In this document: positions 1-7,900 of the stretch, one piece after another
Layout: every line of letters starts with the position of its first letter
Position numbering within the stretch: the stretch's first letter is position 1
Assembly: GCF_900107415.1 (NCBI RefSeq)
Contig: NZ_FNPX01000011.1
Coordinates: forward strand, 1 to 64,000
DNA from: Jannaschia faecimaris
GTDB taxonomy: Bacteria > Pseudomonadota > Alphaproteobacteria > Rhodobacterales > Rhodobacteraceae
Direction of reading: 5' to 3'
DNA: 64,000 nt
Position numbers and translations under genes: made by a program
The notes under the pieces: generated by a model
Databases searched by the model: none
Told to the model about the DNA's origin: nothing
What the model saw: the letters and a program-made list of their open reading frames with translations, nothing else

Positions 1-101
1 CACGCGACTTCGACCGACAGATCGCCGAGGTCCAAGTCCGTATCGCCATCATGAACGGCTATACCGCGCTCGGCCTACCCGTCACGAAAACCGTGGGATA
101 A
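1..101 (+). CDS. C-terminal end of a probable outer-membrane efflux (TolC-like) protein, partial
   Basis: An open frame enters from the left edge and ends at TAA 99-101, giving about 32 residues that end in IMNGYTALGLPVTKTVG. The heptad-like helix followed by YTALGLPV resembles the tail of TolC/OprM-family outer-membrane factors, which commonly end in a helix followed by Y(K/R)ALGG. This is a guess from a very short stretch. No start or domain can be judged, and another family with a similar helical tail is possible. Confidence 0.35.
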   Translation, partial: RDFDRQIAEVQVRIAIMNGYTALGLPVTKTVG

Positions 102-407
102 ATGTGTCCAGGGAAAGGGGAAGTCCGGTCAGCAAGAGTTTTGTGCAACAAAGCCATCCGAATGCAGCACACGCGGAAGCGAATTCAACGCGGGCACGCG
201 GGTGTTGAAATGGTCGTGATACAATCCGGATAGTCTGACCCGAACTCTTTTCGTCGGGCTTTCAACAGCTTCTTGGGCAGGAACAAGTCTGCCTACTAGC
301 AATGAAGCAGAAGTTCGGCTCCAAAGCATTTGCGCAAACTAAAGGAATACGGCCCTTCAGAGCACTGCGCCGAGAACCGATGCACCGCGTTCGCACGGTC
401 GCCCGCT
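102..407. other. Intergenic stretch with no supported gene
   Basis: Non-coding gap between the end of the efflux-like frame and the end of cysE. I see no coding signal or good ribosome site. The only notable piece is at 136-155, which resembles an insertion-sequence end and is listed separately. Confidence 0.5.
136..155 (-). repeat. Possible remnant of an insertion-sequence terminal inverted repeat
   Basis: Read on the minus strand the site is GGCTTTGTTGCACAAAACTC. It resembles the GGCTTTGTTGCA(C/A)AAA ends of IS5-family elements common in alphaproteobacteria. No transposase or matching second end is visible nearby, so at most it is a solo scar. The resemblance is from memory and could be chance. 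Confidence 0.25.
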
Positions 408-1214
408 CTAGCAACTTTGATCCATCGTTTCCGATGGCATTTCCGTCGTGTCATGCCGCCGGACAACCCTGGCCGGGACGCCGGCGACAGTTGACCGATC
501 TGGGACGTCTCTCAGAACAACACTTCCCGCTGCAATCTTGCTGAATTCGCCGATTTCGATGTTGCCGATGACCTTGGCTCCGGCACCGATCATGACACCG
601 CGTCGCACTTTCGGGTGACGATCTCCGTGGATCTTGCCTGTCCCGCCCAACGTCACGTTTTGCAAGATCGAGACGTCGTCCTCGACAACGGCCGTCTCTC
701 CGATCACGACGCCCAACCCGTGGTCAAGCATGATGCCCGTCCCGATCCGTGCGGCTGGGTGAATATCTGGCCCGAGGACCAGAGACGTCCGGTTGGACAA
801 CCAGAATGCCAAAGCGCTTCGGCCATCGTTCCAGAACCGGTGTGCAATCCGATGCGCCTGCAACGCCTGGAAACCCCTGTAGTTCAGCAAAGCATGGGCC
901 CGGGTGGTGCAAGCGGGATCGCGTTCGAAGACGGCACACAGGTCACGGGCTGCGCTGGCGGCTATGCTTGGGTCGGCCTCCATGGCGTCGGAAAGGATAG
1001 CGGCAAGGGCGTCGCCATCCATATCCCGGGGCAGGAGGAGATCAGCAAGGTGGCGGGATAAAGCGTCTTGCAGGCTCTCTCTTTGAAAGAAGACGCGCCC
1101 AAGAATTCCCGCCAGAAACGGCTCATCTTTCGCAACGGCTTCGGCCTCGCTCCGGATTATTGCCCATGCTTGCGTTACGGGGTCTTCAATGTAAGCGGAA
1201 AGCTGTGTCTGCAT
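408..1214 (-). CDS. cysE: Serine O-acetyltransferase CysE
   Basis: Makes O-acetylserine from serine and acetyl-CoA, the first step of cysteine synthesis in the cytoplasm. The product is 268 aa, the usual length for CysE. The N-terminal half carries the SAT helical domain (DEPFLAGILGRVFFQRESL). The C-terminal half is a left-handed hexapeptide-repeat helix with the family signature DHGLGVVIGETAVV and the catalytic/acetyl-CoA region NVTLGGTGKIHGDRHPKV. I chose the Met at 1214 because GGAAGATGGGAA directly precedes it; an upstream Met at 1274 adds 20 unrelated residues. The gene stands alone, read leftward, downstream of the detoxification operon and separated from it by a strong hairpin. Confidence 0.95.
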   Translation of the reverse strand: MQTQLSAYIEDPVTQAWAIIRSEAEAVAKDEPFLAGILGRVFFQRESLQDALSRHLADLLLPRDMDGDALAAILSDAMEADPSIAASAARDLCAVFERDPACTTRAHALLNYRGFQALQAHRIAHRFWNDGRSALAFWLSNRTSLVLGPDIHPAARIGTGIMLDHGLGVVIGETAVVEDDVSILQNVTLGGTGKIHGDRHPKVRRGVMIGAGAKVIGNIEIGEFSKIAAGSVVLRDVPDRSTVAGVPARVVRRHDTTEMPSETMDQSC

Positions 1215-1348
1215 TTCCCATCTTCCCTCTTTGTACCCCGAACAAGATCGGGTGAGCCGGATCAATGTAAGCACCCAAAAGAAAACCGCCAGCCACCAGC
1301 CTCGAATTTTCAGGGTCCCGTAAGGTCAACCACACCTGGTTCCGAACC

Positions 1349-1374
1349 GCATCTCCGGGCGCGCCCGGAGATGC
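1349..1374. terminator. 26-bp perfect palindrome, probable transcription-end hairpin
   Basis: The two halves are GCATCTCCGGGCG and its exact reverse complement, with no spacer. It sits 32 bases past the stop of the leftward metallo-hydrolase gene and before cysE, where a terminator would be expected. No U-run follows on the minus strand, so it may act as a Rho-assisted or mRNA 3'-protecting hairpin. A regulatory protein site is also possible. Confidence 0.45.
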
Positions 1375-1406
1375 CGGCCGGGAGGACCCGTCAGTCAAAC
1401 GGGGGA

Positions 1407-2351
1407 TTAGAAGAACTGCCGTTCCTCCGCGACCCAGCGATACCCGCTGCCGTCGCGCTCGACACGACCCAGACCGGGAAACGGGAAATGCATCCCGATC
1501 AAACGCTCACGGCTGGCCACCACTCGGTCGAAAACGCGATGTCGGATCGCGACCGCTGCATTTGCATCAACGTCAAATGCCACCGATACCTCGGGGTGCG
1601 CGAGCTGAACCACGGCATGATGCACTAGGTCCGACGTGACCAGCAAATGCTCGTTTCCGTCCTCGATGACATAGCCGACATGCCCGGGGGTATGGCCGAA
1701 CATGGGCTCCGCGATGATCCCCGGAAGTCCGACATCGGTGCCCGAATGAAGCTTGATGCGACCGTCATAGGCTTTTGCGACGTTTTGCGCGATCGCGAAA
1801 AAACTTGCCATTTGCGGCAACCGGGCGTGCGCGTCGGACGTGACCCAAAAATCAAACTCCCGCGCGTGAATGATCATCTCGGCATTGGGATAGACCGCGG
1901 CATTTTTGGCACCCAGAACGCCCGAGACGTGGTCGGGATGCATGTGGGACATCAGGATGTGGGTGATGTCCTCCGGGTTGCAACCGGCGAACCGCAAGGC
2001 GTCAGGAACACCGCCGAGCGTGGGCAGAAACGACTTGCCGCCGCCTGCGTCAATCAGGATCTTCCGCGTGCCGTCTTCGATCAGGTATGCGTTGACGTCA
2101 GTCTGCCAAGCGCCGGGGCCGCGCCCGGCTTCGATCAGACTGGCTTCATACCCCTGCTCATCAATTCCGTTCAGCGTGTCTGCGTTGATGATGTCGACAT
2201 ACCCGTCGGACAACGCAGTGATGACGATTTGGCCGACTTTGAATCGTTGAGCACCTGAGAGCTGGTGCAATTCGAGTGCATTTGCCCCCAGCGGCATTGC
2301 CGCAGCAATAAGAGCACCAGAGCCATTCTTGAGGAAACTTCGTCTTATCAT
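1407..2351 (-). CDS. Exported MBL-fold metallo-hydrolase
   Basis: A metallo-beta-lactamase-fold hydrolase of 314 aa. The N-terminus MIRRSFLKNGSGALIAAAMPLGANA looks like a twin-arginine (Tat) signal (RRSFLK then a hydrophobic stretch), so the enzyme probably folds with metal inside and acts in the periplasm. The zinc motif HMHPDH lies near residue 135 (SHMHPDHVSG), with later ligands in GHTPGHVGY and TSDLVHH, the pattern of two-metal MBL hydrolases such as lactonases and glyoxalase-II-like enzymes. The Met at 2351 is preferred over 2375 because AAAGG lies 9 bases upstream and the Tat motif then starts the protein. It is the last gene of the TetR-controlled operon. The substrate is unknown. Confidence 0.85.
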   Translation of the reverse strand: MIRRSFLKNGSGALIAAAMPLGANALELHQLSGAQRFKVGQIVITALSDGYVDIINADTLNGIDEQGYEASLIEAGRGPGAWQTDVNAYLIEDGTRKILIDAGGGKSFLPTLGGVPDALRFAGCNPEDITHILMSHMHPDHVSGVLGAKNAAVYPNAEMIIHAREFDFWVTSDAHARLPQMASFFAIAQNVAKAYDGRIKLHSGTDVGLPGIIAEPMFGHTPGHVGYVIEDGNEHLLVTSDLVHHAVVQLAHPEVSVAFDVDANAAVAIRHRVFDRVVASRERLIGMHFPFPGLGRVERDGSGYRWVAEERQFF

Positions 2352-2388
2352 GATTGCGTTACCTTTCTTGATCATTGGTTTTTGAGCG

Positions 2389-2826
2389 TCACTCAGAATG
2401 CCCGATCAGCTCGATCCGATAGCCATCCGGGTCGGCAATAAACGCGATCTCCTCGCGTTCCCCTGTCTCCTGCGGTGCAGCTTTCATCGGGCCCGCCTCA
2501 CGCAGGATTTCGACACCCATTTCGGCCAGCCGCGCACAGGCACCGTAGATATCCGACACCGCCAAAGCCACATGGCCATACCCGCTGCCGTGCGTGTAGC
2601 TGTCACTGTCCCAATTCCAGGTCAGTTCGACTGTCGCGCCGTTCGGGTGGGCCGCGTATCCCATGAAGACCAGCGTGAAGCGCGCATCGGGAAACGTCTC
2701 GCGTCGCAACTCGGACATGCCGAGTGCGTCACGGTAGAACTCAATCGATCGATCGAGGTTGGCAACACGTATCATTGTGTAAAGAACACCGTGCGGAACA
2801 ATCGGTGACGACGGGGAGGAGGTCAT
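2389..2826 (-). CDS. VOC-family glyoxalase-I-like protein with an altered metal ligand
   Basis: A 145-aa member of the vicinal-oxygen-chelate fold, most like lactoylglutathione lyase GloA: LYTMIRVANLDRSIEFYRDALGM at the start, ATVELTWNW in the middle, YGHVALAV, and IADPDGYRIELI at the end. Compared from memory with E. coli GloA (metal ligands H5, E56, H74, E122), the two Glu and the second His are kept, but the first His position is Tyr16 (LLHTM becomes VLYTM). It may therefore be a glyoxalase with changed metal binding or a related lyase, dioxygenase or sequestering protein. It sits 37 bases upstream of the exported MBL-fold hydrolase and shares its operon, which recalls a glyoxalase I / glyoxalase II pairing. 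Confidence 0.85.
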   Translation of the reverse strand: MTSSPSSPIVPHGVLYTMIRVANLDRSIEFYRDALGMSELRRETFPDARFTLVFMGYAAHPNGATVELTWNWDSDSYTHGSGYGHVALAVSDIYGACARLAEMGVEILREAGPMKAAPQETGEREEIAFIADPDGYRIELIGHSE

Positions 2827-2895
2827 GTCTGCGTGCTTTCTGAGTGGAGAGTTGTTGGGAGGCAGGACATGCCAGCCTCCCGATTTGATCTGAGA

Positions 2896-3387
2896 TCAGC
2901 GGCAGATTTCGCCGCTATAGCGAACCAGCCCGACCAAGTTGTTATTGTCCCGCAGATCGACCAGACCGTAGCTGTTGAACTGGCCGGAATAGCCTTCCAG
3001 CGTGCCACGGGTGACATCCGGCTGAATGTCATATGTGATTTCGAGCATGAAGCGGCCGGGCTTCCCCGGAACTTCGGTCAAGATGCCGAGGTCTTTGGTC
3101 TGGAAGGCCCCGCCGTCGCTGCGCCCGAAATAGTGCTCCATGTCCATTTCCATACCGGTTTCGGTCACCCGAGTGGCCGTGATCTTGCCAGCTGCATTTT
3201 GGACCGTACCGGTCAGCACAGCCGAGATGATCATCGGCTTGTCGTCGCCTTCGCCAAAGAAATTCGGGATGGCGACGCCACCCATCCGGATGCACTCTTC
3301 AGCCGGCGCGGCGGTCGACTCAGCCATGGCGGCGGTCGACGAAACAGCCAGCGCAATCATCACTGTAGCGAATGAAGTATGTTTCAT
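2896..3387 (-). CDS. Secreted protein of unknown function
   Basis: A 163-aa protein with a clear Sec signal peptide (MKHTSFATVMIALAVSSTAAMAES, cleavage likely after AMA), so probably periplasmic. The mature part contains many beta-strand-like stretches ending in SYGLVDLRDNNNLVGLVRYSGEICR. It has two cysteines, one near the mature N-terminus and one near the end (EECIRM, GEICR), that could form a disulfide. I do not recognise the family. It lies between the doubled YdhR-like gene and the VOC gene on the same strand, so it is part of the TetR-linked operon. A weak GGA-type ribosome site lies in an AT-rich spacer just upstream. Confidence 0.8.
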   Translation of the reverse strand: MKHTSFATVMIALAVSSTAAMAESTAAPAEECIRMGGVAIPNFFGEGDDKPMIISAVLTGTVQNAAGKITATRVTETGMEMDMEHYFGRSDGGAFQTKDLGILTEVPGKPGRFMLEITYDIQPDVTRGTLEGYSGQFNSYGLVDLRDNNNLVGLVRYSGEICR

Positions 3388-3410
3388 TGTTTTTCCTATT
3401 TTTCTTTATT

Positions 3411-4043
3411 TCAGAGGTAGTAGGGGGAGTTGAGGCCACGGCTTGCGGCCTCGGCGACACGCGCATCAAAGACGCGCGTATAGAACGCGGCGTTCATGTC
3501 AGCCGCGATTTTCGGGAATGCGTCGATCGCGAACGCAGTCGCATTTTCCTGGGTGTCGAATGCATAGAGGCCACCCACGGAGTCGGTGCCGTGCCCGCTA
3601 AGCCATGTTTTGGAGATCAGGCCCGCGTTCTCGCGCAGCAACGGGTTCTGCTCCCGCCACGGCACCTTGCCAAAGGGCAACGACACCTGAATTTCGGTGT
3701 AGACGAATGCACCCGGTTCCTGCTCGACCTTGCCCCCGAAATGCGGTGATGCGATATCCGCGCTGGCTTCCGCCGTAGCCGAGGTATCGAAAACACGGGT
3801 CGTTTGCGCCACACCGAAATCGCGGGCCAGCGCCGGGAAGAAGTGCGTGCAGTAGTGCAGCGCGCCTTCGATGCTATCAAAGCTGTAGAGCCCGCCGACC
3901 GAGTGCGTGTTAACGCCCGAAAGCCACGTCTTGTCGAGGAAACCGGTCTCCGCGGCGATCGCCTTGTTGAGATCACCCCACGGCACGTCCGAGAATGGGA
4001 CCGAGGCTTGCAACTCGGTATAAACAAAAGCTTTACGTTCCAT
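3411..4043 (-). CDS. Tandem-duplicated YdhR-like alpha/beta-barrel protein
   Basis: The 210-aa product consists of two homologous halves, residues about 6-104 and 113-210. Each carries the pattern FVYTE(L/I)Q, VPW, KTWLSG...SVGGLY(S/A)FD and TRVFD, and each ends in SP(H/Y)(F/Y). The pattern GF-x2-K-x-W, then GG(L/I)Y-x-F, then (V/T)RVFD matches the small YdhR-type putative monooxygenases (ferredoxin-like dimeric alpha/beta barrels), which are normally about 100 aa and work as dimers. A fused pair would be an intramolecular dimer. It is the first gene of the leftward operon and is preceded by AGAAGGG. It faces tetR, and its probable start of transcription overlaps an operator. The substrate is unknown. 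Confidence 0.8.
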   Translation of the reverse strand: MERKAFVYTELQASVPFSDVPWGDLNKAIAAETGFLDKTWLSGVNTHSVGGLYSFDSIEGALHYCTHFFPALARDFGVAQTTRVFDTSATAEASADIASPHFGGKVEQEPGAFVYTEIQVSLPFGKVPWREQNPLLRENAGLISKTWLSGHGTDSVGGLYAFDTQENATAFAIDAFPKIAADMNAAFYTRVFDARVAEAASRGLNSPYYL

Positions 4044-4256
4044 GTACTAAAGTACCCTTCTTTCTGGTTTGTGATTGCGATGACGGTGCCCCCTGCCCGG
4101 CAATTGCCACCGGCATTGTTGGGGCCGCACCACGAGGCCACGTCGCTCCAGCGACAAAGCTCCGCCACTCGCATGCCGGAACATGCGTGAAGTCACGGTC
4201 ATTCGTTTGAGATTTGCTCCTCTACTCGGCTCTTGTCTTGCCGGGCAAGTCATAAT

Positions 4257-4270
4257 ATAACGATCGCTAT
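4257..4270. promoter_or_regulatory. Probable TetR-family operator 1 (operon side)
   Basis: ATAACGATCGCTAT is an imperfect palindrome centred on CGATCG. It lies just downstream of the leftward candidate -10 for the YdhR-like operon. The same core recurs 54 bases away (about five helical turns) in operator 2, which supports a shared regulator. Confidence 0.6.
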
Positions 4271-4312
4271 GATGAGTACGTTGATCGCCGATTGCGGTCA
4301 ACTACAAAATAG

Positions 4313-4322
4313 AACGATCGTT
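4313..4322. promoter_or_regulatory. Probable TetR-family operator 2 (tetR side)
   Basis: AACGATCGTT is a perfect palindrome 29 bases upstream of the tetR start and just past its candidate -10. Together with operator 1 it suggests autoregulation plus control of the divergent operon. Confidence 0.6.
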
Positions 4323-4350
4323 ATTTTTTTGCGCAAGACTCGGAAACAAA

Positions 4351-4929
4351 ATGAAGAAATCTGAACAAACCCGCATCAGGTTGATCGAGTCAGCAAGCAA
4401 TGGCTTTCGGCGGGCTGGCTACGCGGGGGTCGGGGTCGACTCGATCGCCAAGGAGGCAGGCGTCACGTCGGGCGCATTCTACGCGCACATGGGGTCAAAG
4501 GACGGAGCCTTCCGCGCAGCGCTATGTTCCTCACTTGACCAGGTGCTCGTCACGTTGCCGAAATTCCGCGAGGAACACGGCGACGACTGGCCGATCGCGT
4601 TTGCCGACTACTACCTCGGGACCGAGCACCGGATGGACACGGAAAACGGTTGCGCAATGGCCGGGCTCTCGCCTGACGTGGTTCGAGCGGGCGACGACGT
4701 AAAACAGGAGTACGCCGCCTTGATGAGACGCATCGCGTTGGAGGTCGCAAAGGGCATCCCCGGAGACGGACAGCAGACCGAAAAGCTGGATAAGGCGTGG
4801 GCCTTCCTGTCGACCCTGATCGGCGCGCTCACCATCGCGAGGGCCGCAGGATCAGACGCGGTGGTTTCAAGGATCTGCGCCGCGGGCAAGTCAGCAGCCC
4901 TGGCCATCTTGGAATCGCGCTCGCAATAG
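4351..4929 (+). CDS. TetR/AcrR-family transcriptional regulator
   Basis: A 192-aa DNA-binding repressor. The N-terminal helix-turn-helix is plain: TRIRLIESASNGFRRAGY, VDSIAKEAGVTSGAFYAHM and SKDGAF at residues about 8-55. The C-terminal ligand domain is mostly helical with NGCAMAGLSPDVVRAGDDVKQEYA. The length and the G-x-FYxH-F signature fit the TetR family. It is transcribed away from the YdhR-like/secreted/VOC/MBL operon across a 307-base gap holding two CGATCG palindromes, so it most likely represses that operon and itself and is released by the small molecule the operon detoxifies. The ligand cannot be inferred. Confidence 0.92.
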   Translation: MKKSEQTRIRLIESASNGFRRAGYAGVGVDSIAKEAGVTSGAFYAHMGSKDGAFRAALCSSLDQVLVTLPKFREEHGDDWPIAFADYYLGTEHRMDTENGCAMAGLSPDVVRAGDDVKQEYAALMRRIALEVAKGIPGDGQQTEKLDKAWAFLSTLIGALTIARAAGSDAVVSRICAAGKSAALAILESRSQ

Positions 4930-4979
4930 GAAACCGGTCTTCGGGCACCTGACATTCCCTAGAAAGGCGCGTGTGCGTT

Positions 4980-7900
4980 TCAGGCAGGCACTGACCTGGG
5001 CCTCGCGCCGATACGTACCACGACCGTTCTGGTACGCCCCTTCCCCGGATACTCGACAATTGACCCATCAATGCCACGGCCATCCACGATGATTTGGGCT
5101 TGGCCGTAACCGATATGATCCGCGTCCCCGATCTCGATTTCCAGCCGTCCAAGTTCACCTTCAAGCATGAACTCCGCCTGTCCCCAGTCTTTCGGCAGGC
5201 ACGGGTCCAGCCGCACGCCACCGGGCACCGGATGAACTCCAAGGATCCCTGAAACACCCAGTTGCCAGACCCAGCCGGCCGCGCCGGTATACCATGACCA
5301 GCCACCCCGACCGGTCTGCGCACCCGTTCCGGAGACATCGCCGGGTAGGACGTAGGGCTCGCGACGATAGTGATCGGCGGCTTCCCTTGTGCTGCTACGC
5401 CCGATTGGATTGATGATGTCGAACACCTGATACGCACGGTCGCCGTCCTTGATCTTGGCGTAGGCGGCACCAAGCCAAGCGGCGGCATGGGTATATTGCC
5501 CCCCATTCTCACGAACGCCGGGTGGATAGGCTTGAATGTATCCCGGATCACGGTGTGTCTGGTCGAAAGGCGGCGTAAGAAGCCGAATGAGCCGAGCCTC
5601 CTCATCGACGAGTTCCGTACCGGCCGACTTCAACGCGAGGCGCGCGCGCTCCCCCACCGGGCGGCCCGACAGAACCGACCAGGCCTGCGCAATGAGATCG
5701 ATCCGACATTCGTCATTTACAGACGCCCCCCACGGTACGCCATCATCGTCGAAAGCCCGCAAGTACCATTTGCCATCCCAAGCGTGCGCTTCCAGCGCCT
5801 CGGCAAGATCATCCGCGTGGGCCAGCCAACGGTCCGCGTCATCAGGATGCCCCGCCTGTCGTGCCAGTGGCGCAAAGAGACCGACCGTCGCAATTTGGAA
5901 CCACGCGAGCCAGACACTCTCGCCATGCCCCTTGTCCCCTACCCGATCCATGCCGTCGTTCCAGTCACCGCCGCCCATCAGCGGAAGACCATGTGAACCG
6001 GTGGCCATCATTCGATCCAGCGCGCGAGCACAGTGATCGAACAATGTGCCGGAGTCCCCGGTCTCAAAAAGTGCATATCGATCATGTTCCTCGGGCCGCA
6101 GTTCAGCGGCCCTGAGAAACGGAACTACTTCGTCGAGCAGCGCCAGATCGCCCGTCGCCTCGACATAGCGCGCGATGACATAGGGCAGCCAAAGATAGTC
6201 ATCCGAGCATCGGGTCCGCACGCCACGTCCCTCCGGTGGATGCCACCAATGCAGCACATCGCCTTGCTCGAACTGATATCCTGCCGCCCTGACGATTTGC
6301 CGACGCGTCCCGGCCGGGTCGCCGATCAGCAAGGCCAGAACATCCTGCAACTGATCGCGGAAACCATAGGCCCCACCCGCCTGATAGAAGCCCGCTCGCG
6401 CCATGATACGGCACGACCGGTTCTGGTAAGGGAGCCACTTGTTCAACATCAGATCAAATGATGGATCGGGGGTTTTGGCCTGAACTGCACCAAGCCGGCG
6501 CGTCCATTTCGCGCGCAACGCCTCGAAGGCGCGCTCTACCTCACCGGGGTCTTTCCACCTCTCGACACTCCCCCCCAGACTGGCGGGATCGGTAACCTCA
6601 CCCAATGCAAAGACAACCTCGGTGTGCCCACCAGCAGGAATATCCAGATGCACCTGATACGCCGCACATGCGTCTCCGCCTTTTGGAAAGCGGCCACCCA
6701 GATCCCAACGCCGCAGCCCTTCCGGAGCGGAGATATCGCCTTCTCGCCCAAGGAAATCATGCCGGTCGCCAGTGAGGCTGTGAGGGTCCGCCGAGGCAGT
6801 CAGGAAGGCCGCTCGCGACGCAAATTCAGCATTCCAGAGATTGCGACCGACGATGGCCTTCAGGTCCGCATCGTAACGGCTGACAACGTGGGGGCGGGAA
6901 ATGCTACCAAGCGCTCCCAACAACCATTCGGCATAAAAGGTGCCCGATATTCGTCGGTCCTGACCAGACCGGTTGGTAAGCCGCAGCCGGACCAACTTGA
7001 CCGGGGCGTCAGAGGGGACAAAGCACAGCAGATCCTGCTCCAATCCGTGACTGTGTTTGCGCCACCTGGTAAAGCCCATCCCATGCCTGATCTGGCAATC
7101 GGCTTCTTGGCCTGCCGGCTGCGGTGTCGTCGTCCAGACATCGCCATTGGCTTCGTCCCGAATATACAGGACTTCACCCGGCCGGTCGGCAACTGGGTCG
7201 TTCGACCAGGGTGTCAACCGATGTTCACCGCTGTTGATGCCCCAAGTCATCCCGAATCCGGCTTCGCTGACAAGACAGCCGAAATTTTCGTTGGCCAGGA
7301 TGTTGCACCAAGGGGCAGGCGTCCGCACGCCGGGTGCCAAGTGGATCAGATAGTCGCCGTTTTCCGGGTCAAACCCACCGTATCCGTTATCAAATTGCAG
7401 ATTGTCCGGCCTCTCGATGTCGGGGACCGGATCGTACTGAATCGACAGCCCCGGCTCGAATGGTGGCGGCTGATCCGAAGGCTCCAACGCCTTGTCCAGT
7501 ATTTCCCCAAGGCTCTGGCTCCCATCGTGAAGCACCACGTGAGCCGCCGCTTCAAGGCCGCGCCGCAGAGGTTCATCCATCTGGTCACCCGCCAGAAGGT
7601 GAATACCGCCGCGCATTCCCAGCATTCCCGTCGCGTGCGTGTCGCTGATTACAGAAAGGACCTTTTCCCGCAGGGGTTCTTCATAGCTGGTCGCAGCGTC
7701 CCTCAAGATAACCAGATCGATCTTCAGCCCGGCCTGGTGCCACAGACGGTGACCCCGCACCAGAACATCCAGAAGCGAAGAATTTTCCAGATCTGACAGT
7801 TCGAGCAACAGTATAGGAAGGTCCCCGGAAATCCCGAAACGCCAAAGATCCGACTGGCCGTTCCATCCGCTCGTATCCGTCATAGGAGCGGTTCGGAACG

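Larger units (their letters stand above)
4044..4350. promoter_or_regulatory. Divergent promoter region between the YdhR-like operon and tetR
   Basis: No gene is supported here. Rightward toward tetR I see TTGATC (4281-4286) and TACAAA (4303-4308) with a 16-base spacer. Leftward toward the operon I see TTGACC (minus strand, 4301-4296) and TACTCA (4278-4273) with a 17-base spacer. The two promoters therefore overlap, and each candidate -10 is followed at once by one CGATCG operator, an arrangement suited to co-repression by the TetR protein. Confidence 0.5.
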
